A stretch of 64,000 nucleotides of DNA from DATKNA01 sp963786765 (GTDB lineage Bacteria > Actinomycetota > Actinomycetes > Actinomycetales > Kineosporiaceae). A program made the position numbers and the translations under genes. The notes below the pieces were generated by a model that was not told the DNA's origin, did not search any database, and was given only the letters and a program-made list of their open reading frames with translations. This document shows, piece after piece, positions 11,357-17,697 of this stretch (its first letter is position 1; each line of letters opens with the position of its first letter). The stretch is taken from positions 1-64,000 of the forward strand of contig CAWBAJ010000013.1 of NCBI GenBank assembly GCA_963786765.1, given 5' to 3'.

Positions 11357-12145
11357 GTGACGGTGTCGAGACGAGTCGGCTTGACCTTCGCCGCAGCCGC
11401 CGCGGTCACGCTCTGCGCGCCCGTCGTCCTCACCGTCACCCTGGATCAGCAGCAGGGTAGATCGTCGGTACCGGTGGCGAGATCGGTGGCTCTCGCCGGC
11501 CCGAGCGCCTCGTCGAGCACCGCGTCGCCCTCGCCGTCGCCTTCGCACTCGCACTCGGCGTCGCACTCGGCGTCCGCCTCGAAGGACGCCGAGAACCTGG
11601 CCGCCGGCATCCTCGGCACCCGATTCCGCCGCCACGGGAGCGGCAGGCTCGTGGTCGTCCCGGGCCGGGTCGCGGCGCCCGGGCACGGGATGGTGCACCG
11701 TGTCAGGGTCGAGATCGAACGGGGGTTGCCCGTCGACCCGCAACGGTTCGCGCGCTTCGTCATGACGACCCTCAATGACCCGCGGAGCTGGGGGGCTCAC
11801 GGGAAGATGACCTTCGCCCGCACCGACGGAGCGGCCGACATCCGCGTCATCCTCGCGACCCCAGGGACCAACGCGGTGCTCTGCCGGCCGCTCGACACGA
11901 AGGGCAAGGCCTCGTGCGGGCGTGACGGACGAGCGGTGCTCACGATGTCACGGTGGGTCGACGCCACCCCGGAGTTCGCCCGGATCCGCACCACCTACCG
12001 GCAGTACGTCGTCAATCACGAGGTCGGCCACCTGCTGGGCCACCTCCACCAGATGTGCCCCCACAAGGGCGCTCTTGCCCCGGTCATGCAGCAGCAGACG
12101 TTCGGGCTGAAAGGGTGCCGGCCCAACCCCTGGCCCTATCCCTGA
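11357..12145 (+). CDS. secreted DUF3152 protein with a zinc-protease-like motif
   Basis: About 262 residues. An N-terminal signal peptide (RRVGLTFAAAAAVTLCAPVVLTVTL) is followed by a low-complexity Ser/Pro/His/Ala linker (about residues 48-75) and a conserved C-terminal domain ending VVNHEVGHLLGHLHQMCP. The HEVGH motif with a downstream His resembles zinc-metallopeptidases and is a DUF3152 hallmark. Four cysteines in the domain could form disulphides. Start: GTG 11357 is reported, but GTG 11363 has AGGAG at a better 7-nt spacing. Likely an exported hydrolase or wall-associated protein; substrate unknown. Confidence 0.82.
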   Translation: MTVSRRVGLTFAAAAAVTLCAPVVLTVTLDQQQGRSSVPVARSVALAGPSASSSTASPSPSPSHSHSASHSASASKDAENLAAGILGTRFRRHGSGRLVVVPGRVAAPGHGMVHRVRVEIERGLPVDPQRFARFVMTTLNDPRSWGAHGKMTFARTDGAADIRVILATPGTNAVLCRPLDTKGKASCGRDGRAVLTMSRWVDATPEFARIRTTYRQYVVNHEVGHLLGHLHQMCPHKGALAPVMQQQTFGLKGCRPNPWPYP

Positions 12146-12148
12146 TCC

Positions 12149-12583
12149 CTAGGCGCCGCAGCCGCAGCTGGTGCCAGCGCAGCAGGTGCTGGTGTCGGTG
12201 ACCTTGAGCATGTCGTTGGTGTCGGCCTTGACGACGTAGACCTCCCAGGGTTCCTTGCCGGGGCCGGTGACCCAGACCTTGTCCTGGAGGGCGTAGCAGC
12301 AGGAGGTGTCGTTCTCCTCGAAGGTGGCCAGGCCGGCGGTCTTGAGGCGGTCGGTCGCCTGGGCGACGTCGTCGGTGGAGGCGACCTCGACGCCGAGGTG
12401 GTCCATGCGGGTCTCCTCCCCGGCCTGGCCTTCGATGAGGACGAGCTTGAGCGGGGGCTCGGCGATGGCGAAGTTGGCGTATCCGGGGCGTCGCTTTGCG
12501 GGCTCGGCGTCGAACAGCTTCGAGTAGAACTCGATGGACTCTTCGAGGTCGGCGACGCGCAGGGCGAGCTGGACGCGGGACAT
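12149..12583 (-). CDS. ArsI/CadI-like VOC metalloenzyme
   Basis: A 144-residue VOC protein: MSRVQLALRVADLEESIEFY, EPPLKLVLIEGQAGEETRMDHLGVEV, DKVWVTGPGKEPWEVYVVKADT, ending in a cysteine-rich tail STCCAGTSCGCGA. This fits the ArsI/CadI family (carbon-arsenic lyase or cadmium-induced protein), whose C-terminal cysteines bind thiophilic metals. ATG 12583 has AAGGA upstream. It is transcribed divergently from arsR across an 80-nt region holding inverted repeats. Whether it cleaves organoarsenicals or only binds metal is not decided by the sequence. Confidence 0.85.
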   Translation of the reverse strand: MSRVQLALRVADLEESIEFYSKLFDAEPAKRRPGYANFAIAEPPLKLVLIEGQAGEETRMDHLGVEVASTDDVAQATDRLKTAGLATFEENDTSCCYALQDKVWVTGPGKEPWEVYVVKADTNDMLKVTDTSTCCAGTSCGCGA

Positions 12584-12602
12584 GGTGGGTTCCTTTCCAG
12601 TT

Positions 12603-12660
12603 GCTTCGACGTCTGTCGATGCAGCACCTTGCCACCTGCATCGAAGACTGTCAATATGGA
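12603..12660. promoter_or_regulatory. inverted repeats between the ArsI/CadI-like gene and arsR, candidate ArsR operator
   Basis: A perfect 9-bp inverted repeat TCGATGCAG / CTGCATCGA (12616-12624 and 12636-12644, 11-nt spacer) overlaps an imperfect dyad TTCGACgtctGTCGAT (12605-12620). It fills most of the divergent intergenic region. The position is ideal for one ArsR dimer set controlling both directions; direct proof is lacking. Confidence 0.5.
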
Positions 12661-12663
12661 CAC

Positions 12664-13062
12664 ATGTCAAAACAGCGTCAGATGTTGCCGGTGGTGGATC
12701 AGTGCTGCACGCCATTGGTGCGGGAGGCGCTGGACGAGACGGCGGCGATGGAGCTGTCTCGGATGTTCAAGGCCCTGGGCGACCCCGTCCGGCTGCGACT
12801 GCTGTCGCTGATCGCCTCCCAGGCGGCCGCGGACGGCGCGGAGGGCGCGGGTGAGGTGTGCGTGTGTGACCTGCTGGGCGCGTTCGACGTCCAGCAGTCG
12901 ACGATCTCCCACCATCTGCGGGTGCTGCGCGAGGCCGGGCTGGTCGACTGCCAGCGGCGTGGAACATGGGTCTACTACTGGGTCGTCCCCTCCGGGCTGG
13001 AGCGGTTGTCGTCTCTCCTGCAGTCCACTGGCGAACGTGACACGGTGACGGCGGCCAGGTGA
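12664..13062 (+). CDS. arsR: ArsR/SmtB-family arsenic-responsive repressor
   Basis: A 132-residue winged-helix repressor: MELSRMFKALGDPVRLRLLSLI, then GEVCVCDLLGAFDVQQSTISHHLRVLREAGLV and a wing RRGTWVYYWV. The CVCDL motif in the alpha-3 helix plus the N-terminal pair CC (VVDQCCTPL) are plausible As(III) ligands, as in known actinobacterial ArsR proteins. ATG 12664 lies directly after the intergenic dyads; the longer in-frame reading from 12496 is antisense to the VOC gene and rejected. Its stop overlaps the next start (GTGA). Confidence 0.9.
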   Translation: MSKQRQMLPVVDQCCTPLVREALDETAAMELSRMFKALGDPVRLRLLSLIASQAAADGAEGAGEVCVCDLLGAFDVQQSTISHHLRVLREAGLVDCQRRGTWVYYWVVPSGLERLSSLLQSTGERDTVTAAR

Positions 13063-13919
13063 CCGACCACGACCTTCCAGGCCCCACCAAACCACCCGAT
13101 GTCCCCGTCGAGACGCGGCTGGTGCGCAGGGCCGCCGCTGAGGCACTCGGCACAAGCGCCCTCGTTCTGGTCGTGGTCGGGTCCGGCATCCAGGCGACCC
13201 GGCTGACCGATGACGTCGCACTGCAGCTGCTGGCGAACTCCACGGCGACGGTGCTCGGCCTTGCCGTCCTGATCGCGGTGCTGGGCCCGGTGTCGGGGGC
13301 TCACCTCAACCCGGCCGTCACCCTGGTCGCCGCATGGTCCGAGCGGGCCGTCCGGTTGTCTCGGCTGCGGGAGCCCACGGCATACATCGGCGCTCAGGTC
13401 ACGGGCGCGGCCATCGGCGCCATCCTCGCCAACGTCATGTTCGGGCTGCCCCCCGTTCAGCTGTCCACGCATGTCCGGACAGGTGCGTCGCTGTGGCTCG
13501 GCGAAGTGATCGCCACAGCCGGCCTGATCCTGGTCATCTTCGGGCTGGCCAGGACTGGTCGCGACATGTGGGCCCCCTGGGCTGTGGCGGCCTACATCGG
13601 CGCCGCCTACTGGTTCACCTCCTCAACCAGCTTCGCCAACCCCGCCGTCACCATCGGGCGGGCCCTGTCCGACACTTTCGCGGGCATCGCCCCAGCCTCG
13701 GTTCCCGGCTTCATCGCCGCCCAGCTCGTCGGCGCTGTCGTCGGCACCGCCCTACTACTCGCGTTGTTCGGACGACGGCTTCCTCGAGCCGCCGACGTCG
13801 TCCTCGCGCATCCAGCCCCTCGTATAGCTGACGGCCCCCGCTCCTCGAACGCATTCGAACCCTCTAGCTCGGACGCCTCGGCATCCTGGTCGCCCGCGGA
13901 AAGGACTCCCGCCTCATGA
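13059..13919 (+). CDS. MIP-family channel in the arsenic cluster (AqpS-like)
   Basis: A 286-residue major intrinsic protein. NPA boxes: SGAHLNPAVTLVAAWS and STSFANPAVTIGRALS; the second lacks the Arg that usually follows NPA in aquaporins (NPAV rather than NPAR), which suggests a wider selectivity filter. Six hydrophobic helices and an Arg/Ser-rich C-terminal tail are visible. It starts at GTG overlapping the arsR stop and ends overlapping arsC (ATGA), so it is firmly in the operon. In Sinorhizobium an aquaglyceroporin (AqpS) replaces an arsenite pump by letting arsenite flow out; the same role is inferred here. Confidence 0.82.
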   Translation: MTDHDLPGPTKPPDVPVETRLVRRAAAEALGTSALVLVVVGSGIQATRLTDDVALQLLANSTATVLGLAVLIAVLGPVSGAHLNPAVTLVAAWSERAVRLSRLREPTAYIGAQVTGAAIGAILANVMFGLPPVQLSTHVRTGASLWLGEVIATAGLILVIFGLARTGRDMWAPWAVAAYIGAAYWFTSSTSFANPAVTIGRALSDTFAGIAPASVPGFIAAQLVGAVVGTALLLALFGRRLPRAADVVLAHPAPRIADGPRSSNAFEPSSSDASASWSPAERTPAS

Positions 13920-14332
13920 CTGACGCCGTGCCCTCGGTGCTGTTCGTGTGCGTGCACAACGCCGGCCGCTCCCAGATGGCCGCCGCGTTCCTGGCCCACC
14001 TGGCCGGGAACCGAGTACAGGTCCGCTCGGCCGGCTCCGCCCCCGTCGACGCGGTCAACCCCGCCGTCGTCCGGGCGATGGCAGAGATCGGCATAGACAT
14101 CAGCCGGGAGGTCCCCAAGGTCCTCACGACGAAGGCCGTGCAGGCCTCGGACGTCGTCATCACCATGGGCTGCGGCGACGCATGCCCGTTCTTCCCCGGC
14201 AAGCGGTACCTGGACTGGGAGCTGCCCGATCCGGCCGGGCAGGGCGTGGAGGCCGTGCGCCCCATCCGCGACCGCATCGAGCACCTCGTCCGCGGCCTGC
14301 TCGCCGAGCTCGACGTCCCGATCCCGGCATGA
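13916..14332 (+). CDS. arsC: arsenate reductase / low-molecular-weight phosphatase family
   Basis: A 138-residue protein with the LMW tyrosine-phosphatase loop: FVCVHNAGRSQMAAAF, with the nucleophile Cys12 and the CX5R signature. Further cysteines in TMGCGDACPFFPGKRYLDWELPDP match arsenate reductases. In actinobacteria this class transfers mycothiol to arsenate and then reduces the adduct with mycoredoxin (established for Corynebacterium ArsC1/2), so that mechanism is likely here. It overlaps both neighbours by 4 nt. Confidence 0.88.
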   Translation: MTDAVPSVLFVCVHNAGRSQMAAAFLAHLAGNRVQVRSAGSAPVDAVNPAVVRAMAEIGIDISREVPKVLTTKAVQASDVVITMGCGDACPFFPGKRYLDWELPDPAGQGVEAVRPIRDRIEHLVRGLLAELDVPIPA

Positions 14333-14865
14333 CCACCGACGCTGGCGCCGCCGTCACCGCGGTCGCGGTCGTGCCGATGCTCGCCGAGCACGCCGACCAG
14401 ATCTTGGCGATCTACCAGCTCGGCATCGACGGCGGTGACGCCACGTTCGAGACCACCGCCCCGACCTGGCAGGACTTCGACACCTCCCACCTGGCCGCGC
14501 ACCGGTTCGTCGCGCTTGACGCGCCCGCACCCGGCCGCGCTGCCGCCGTCGTCGGGTGGGTCGCCGCCGTTCCTGTCTCGGAGCGCTGCGTCTACGCCGG
14601 GGTGGTCGAGCACTCCGTGTACGTCCACCCCGCCGCCCGGGGCCGAGGCGTCGGCAGCGCCCTCCTGGGCAGCCTGATCACATCGACCGAAGCAGCGGGC
14701 ATCTGGACGATCCAATCCGGCGTCTTCCCCGAGAACACCGCCAGCCTCGCCCTGCACGAGCGCCACGGCTTCCGCCGCGTCGGCATCCGTGAACGCCTGG
14801 GCCGACACCATGGCTGGTGGCGAGACGTCGTCCTGCTCGAACGCCGCAGCCCCACCATCAGCTGA
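14329..14865 (+). CDS. GNAT acetyltransferase, ArsN/phosphinothricin-acetyltransferase-like
   Basis: A 178-residue GNAT of the PAT/Bar group: DGGDATFETTAPTWQDFD, then VSERCVYAGVVEHSVYVHPAARGRGVGSALL (acetyl-CoA loop RGRGVG), IQSGVFPENTASLALHERHGFRRVGIRERLGRHHG. The EHSVYV and FPEN motifs are typical of phosphinothricin-type enzymes. Its ATG overlaps the arsC stop. Family members inside ars operons (ArsN1) acetylate arsinothricin, an arsenic analogue of phosphinothricin; that substrate is a strong inference from context, phosphinothricin or methionine sulfoximine being alternatives. Confidence 0.83.
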   Translation: MTTDAGAAVTAVAVVPMLAEHADQILAIYQLGIDGGDATFETTAPTWQDFDTSHLAAHRFVALDAPAPGRAAAVVGWVAAVPVSERCVYAGVVEHSVYVHPAARGRGVGSALLGSLITSTEAAGIWTIQSGVFPENTASLALHERHGFRRVGIRERLGRHHGWWRDVVLLERRSPTIS

Positions 14866-15052
14866 CCCACCCACAGGCCGTCAACCTCGACAGAGGACTG
14901 GTGTTCGTGACAAGGGTGGCCGTGCGAGGGCCTAGGAGAAACTCGTCACGCGCCCGGGTCGCGTGGTGCGGCGGAACGGACTCGAACCCACTGCACCGAC
15001 TCGCCGAGCTTCACCGGCTCGGGCAGATCGAGGTACATCGACCCTCCCGCCG

Positions 15053-15859
15053 CTACTTGATCTCGCGGCGCAGCAGCCGCACCATGCCGGCCGCCAGCGG
15101 GAGAAGCAGCCACCACGTCGTCGTGGCGAGCAGATGGAGCCATTCGATGCCGGCGATCGCGTGGTCCATCAGGGGCGCCTGCGACCTCCCCAGGTCGATC
15201 CACCCGGCCGCGTCCTTGAGCGAGTCGACCATCGAGAACAGCAGGTTGAAGGCCCCTGGCAGGGCGAAGTAGAGGACGATGGCAGCTGCGGTGTTCATCA
15301 GGAGCATGCCGAAGGCCAGGCCCTGGACGAGCGACAGCAGCTGCAGCAGCGCGGTGTCCCGCAGGCCGCCGGCGCCGTAGGCCCACGAGCCGTCGCCGTG
15401 CCGTAAGGCGGCCCCGAGGATGTTGGCCACCGCGGCGACTGCGAGAGCCAGCACGACCGCCAGGAACCCGAGGACTGCGGTGGCGGCGAACTTGGCTGCG
15501 ACGACGCGGCGGCGTTCGGGCTCCAGGGTGTGTGTCACCAGGCTGGTGCGCTGGGTCCACTCAGTGGTCACCGCCATGATGCCGAGCACCGGGAGCAGCA
15601 CCGACTGAGGAAGGACCGTCACGTCGACGAAGTGCTCGAAGGTCAGGCCCGAGGCGTCAGTGGCGAACAGGTAGACGATCACAGCCGCGGCGGTCACCAG
15701 GGCTATGAGGACGAGCAGCCACGCGCCGGCCCGGGTGTCGACGAGCTTGCGGAGTTCCACCCGGACCAGCCGGGTCGCAGGGACACGGTCTGTGGCGGCT
15801 GGTCCGCCGGCCGCGTCGGGCGGTCGGATCTCCGGGATGTCTGACGTGGTCGTGGTCAT
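15053..15859 (-). CDS. ABC-2-type transporter permease (orphan paralogue)
   Basis: A 268-residue membrane protein paralogous to the permease at 19893-20705: ATRLVRVELRKLVDTRAGAW versus TTRLVKVELRKMFNTRSGFW, both with a T-x-EW-[ST]-QR motif and six hydrophobic segments. ATG 15859 (MTTTTSD) has AGAGG upstream. No ATP-binding partner gene is next to it. Instead, 17 nt upstream lies a truncated LuxR-type response-regulator end on the opposite strand, so the cassette it belonged to seems to have lost its ATPase and kinase genes. The gene itself looks intact but may be non-functional alone. Confidence 0.8.
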   Translation of the reverse strand: MTTTTSDIPEIRPPDAAGGPAATDRVPATRLVRVELRKLVDTRAGAWLLVLIALVTAAAVIVYLFATDASGLTFEHFVDVTVLPQSVLLPVLGIMAVTTEWTQRTSLVTHTLEPERRRVVAAKFAATAVLGFLAVVLALAVAAVANILGAALRHGDGSWAYGAGGLRDTALLQLLSLVQGLAFGMLLMNTAAAIVLYFALPGAFNLLFSMVDSLKDAAGWIDLGRSQAPLMDHAIAGIEWLHLLATTTWWLLLPLAAGMVRLLRREIK

Positions 15860-15875
15860 GCCGGCACCTCTTCCC

Positions 15876-16117
15876 GTCCGCCGGCTCGGAGTCCGCACGC
15901 GCGTGCTCGGCGGCGGCGAGACTGGCGAGCCTGAGCGAACGTGAACACGACGTTGCCGTCGCCGTGGGGCACGGCAAGTCCAACGCCGACATTGCCAGTG
16001 AGCTCTTCATGAGCGTCGCCACCGTCAAGGCGCACGTCTCACACATCCTGGTCAAGCTGGACGCCGCGAACCGGGTCCAGGTGGCCATCTGCGTCCATGA
16101 AGCCGGTCTCATCTAGG
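15876..16117. repeat. left copy of a 242-bp inverted duplication (LuxR HTH end)
   Basis: This segment matches the reverse complement of 17022-17263 over 242 ungapped bases with about three mismatches. It encodes, on the plus strand, only the last 75 or so residues of the response regulator found intact at 17023-17697 (SARACSAAARLASLSEREHD to VQVAICVHEAGLI, stop at 16116). Confidence 0.93.
15888..16116 (+). pseudogene. truncated LuxR-type response regulator (C-terminal HTH only)
   Basis: An open fragment encoding the helix-turn-helix of a NarL/LuxR response regulator (LASLSEREHDVAVAVGHGKS, SVATVKAHVSHILVKL) with the receiver domain missing. It is nearly identical in DNA to the end of the intact regulator at 17023-17697, in opposite orientation. 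The orphan permease begins 17 nt from its truncated end. Confidence 0.85.
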
Positions 16118-16120
16118 CTG

Positions 16121-16213
16121 GGCGCGCTCAATGGGCGGCGCGGGCAGTTCGGCGGCCAGGACGCCCCAAAGACGAGAGAGCCCGGCTCCCTCGCGGAAGG
16201 AACCGGGCTCTGA
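16121..16213 (+). pseudogene. C-terminal relic of a second tyrosine integrase
   Basis: The frame ending at TGA 16211-16213 reads GQFGGQDAPKTREPGSLAEG followed by TGL, matching the end of the integrase at 21123-22178 (GQFGGQEPSATDEPGSLAEG, TGL). The two differ at several residues before the shared att segment, so this is the stub of a different, related integrase and not only a copy of the att repeat. It implies an earlier element integrated at the same site. Confidence 0.75.
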
Positions 16214-16271
16214 CCAGGGGTTATGAGGGTGGGCCTAGGAAGACTTGAACTTCCGACCTCTTCCTTATCAG
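16178..16271 (+). repeat. att direct repeat, island-distal copy (tRNA-Ile 3' part plus terminator)
   Basis: 94 bp identical to 22143-22236 except one base (A/G near 16226). It contains the last 41 nt of tRNA-Ile(GAT), from the anticodon loop to the 3' end, and the hairpin downstream of the tRNA. It marks the far end of an island that regenerated the tRNA 3' end. Confidence 0.9.
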
Positions 16272-16944
16272 CTACTCCCGGAGGCGAGCCCACCTGCGCT
16301 GAGCTGCGTGTATTGGTCGCCGAGGTTCGTCAGCGTGCGGCCCGTCGAAGGGTCGTTGGCGGGCAGATTGGCGGGCGGGCGCGAGCCACGTCAAGAGCTG
16401 GCCTGGGCGTGCCAGAGTCCGGGCATGTCCTCGTAGGGGCCGAGTTCGCGGGACGTCGGTGACGGGTCAAGGGTCGAGCGTGCTCGATCGCGTCAGCGAC
16501 GCCGTCAGGCGCCCTTGACGCGGTGCCGGCGGCTTGAGAACGCTGCCGCGGAGAGGGCTTGCCCCTCGGTACATTTGCCGCCGTCCTCAGCCCCGCTCGT
16601 GATCCTCTCTGTCCTCCTCGCGGCTCGGCTGCGCCCGCGGGCGGCGAAGCCGCAGAGCGGGCGCAGGGCCGGCGAAGCCGGCCTTGACTTCGTACAGAAA
16701 CTGCTCACGCGGCCCGGCTCGACACTCATGTCCTGTGTCAGGTGATGCTTGACATTCGCGTGCTAGGTGATCCTTTACAGTAGCCGTGTTCGGCCTTCTT
16801 GATCGACGACGTTCTCGTGGGCGTCGGAGAGGATCAGAGGGGCGGCAGCCCGACCGGGGCCTCGCGCGTCCCGCAGGCCGATCCTCAGCTGGGACGGCGG
16901 CGGTCCGGGGCCCGAGCCGAGCTGGTCGAGCGCCCGCCCGTCGA
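16272..16944. other. non-coding, rearranged part of the genomic island
   Basis: No convincing gene is present. It contains two GNRA-like hairpins at 16641-16653 (GCGGC-GAA-GCCGC) and 16667-16683 (GGCCGGC-GAA-GCCGGCC), and a pair of similar motifs AGGTGATGCTTGACA (16740-16754) and AGGTGATCCTTTACA (16765-16779) that resemble ends of IS481-type elements, without a transposase gene. Confidence 0.5.
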
Positions 16945-17010
16945 CTGCACCCGGTCGCGCAACTCCAGCTTGGCCAGCACCCCGGCCACGTGGGTCTTCA
17001 GGTACCACAT
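16945..17010 (-). pseudogene. fragment of another LuxR-type HTH
   Basis: On the minus strand, 17010 to 16945 reads YLKTHVAGVLAKLELRDRVQ after MW, the classic LuxR recognition-helix end (T-V-K-T-H-V...L-x-K-L...R-x-x-Q). It is cut on both sides and abuts the 3' end of the intact response regulator. It differs in sequence from the 242-bp repeat, so it derives from a third regulator. Confidence 0.65.
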
Positions 17011-17021
17011 AGTCCTCGACG

Positions 17022-17263
17022 CCTAGATGAGACCGGCTTCATGGACACAGATGGCCACCTGGACCCGGTTCGCGGCGTCCAGCTTGACCAGGATGTGTGA
17101 GACGTGCGCCTTGACGGTGGCGACGCTCATGAAGAGCTCACTGGCAATGTCGGCGTTGGACTTGCCGTGCCCCACGGCGACGGCAACGTCGTGTTCACGT
17201 TCGCTCAGGCTCGCCAGTCTCGCCGCCGCCGAGCACGCGCGTGCGGAGTCCGAGCCGACGGAC
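17022..17263. repeat. right copy of the 242-bp inverted duplication
   Basis: Partner of 15876-16117. This copy is the 3' end of the intact response-regulator gene. The two inverted copies are separated by about 0.9 kb and could flip the intervening DNA by recombination. Confidence 0.93.
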
Positions 17264-17697
17264 GTGGTCTCGACCACTCTGCGGATGAGCTGCGTCGTGA
17301 CGCTGGGCGACAGCATCGGCTCGCCGGCGGCGACCTTCTGAATCGCCTCGACGATCATCGGAGGAGACGTGTCCTTGAGGAGGAAGCCGGTCGCACCGTT
17401 CGCAAGGGCCCGGACCACGTACTCGTCGGCGTCGAAGGTGGTGAGAACGATGACCGCGGGCGGGTCGGCCTGTTCGGAGAGCCGTTGGGTGGCCGCCAGG
17501 CCGTCCATCCTGGGCATCCGGATGTCCATCAGCACGACGTCCGGGCGGGTTCGCGCGATCACCTCGAGAGCTTGGACGCCGTCGCCCGCCTCGCCCACGA
17601 TCTCCAGCTGCGGCGCCCCTCGCAGCATCAGGCTCAGCCCCGCCCGTACCAGCGGGTCGTCGTCGACGAGTACGACCCGGATGGGCTCGCTGCTCAT
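17023..17697 (-). CDS. NarL/LuxR-type two-component response regulator
   Basis: A 224-residue regulator. Receiver domain: VVLVDDDPLVRAGL with acidic pocket DDD, phospho-acceptor Asp58 in DVVLMDIRMPRMDG, and conserved Lys in GFLLKDTSP. LuxR helix-turn-helix: LSEREHDVAVAVGHGKSNAD, ATVKAHVSHILVKLDAANRV. Start ATG 17697 overlaps the stop of the kinase gene (ATGA), so the two are coupled. It probably controls the divergent ABC transporter at 18997-20705, as in many actinobacterial DesK-type cassettes. Confidence 0.92.
   Translation of the reverse strand: MSSEPIRVVLVDDDPLVRAGLSLMLRGAPQLEIVGEAGDGVQALEVIARTRPDVVLMDIRMPRMDGLAATQRLSEQADPPAVIVLTTFDADEYVVRALANGATGFLLKDTSPPMIVEAIQKVAAGEPMLSPSVTTQLIRRVVETTSVGSDSARACSAAARLASLSEREHDVAVAVGHGKSNADIASELFMSVATVKAHVSHILVKLDAANRVQVAICVHEAGLI

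Noticed and set aside
14960..15000. Possible tRNA 3' end (GGTTCGAGTCC-like on the minus strand, ending near a CCA)
   Set aside because: The T-stem does not pair and no anticodon arm precedes it; at most a worn att remnant.
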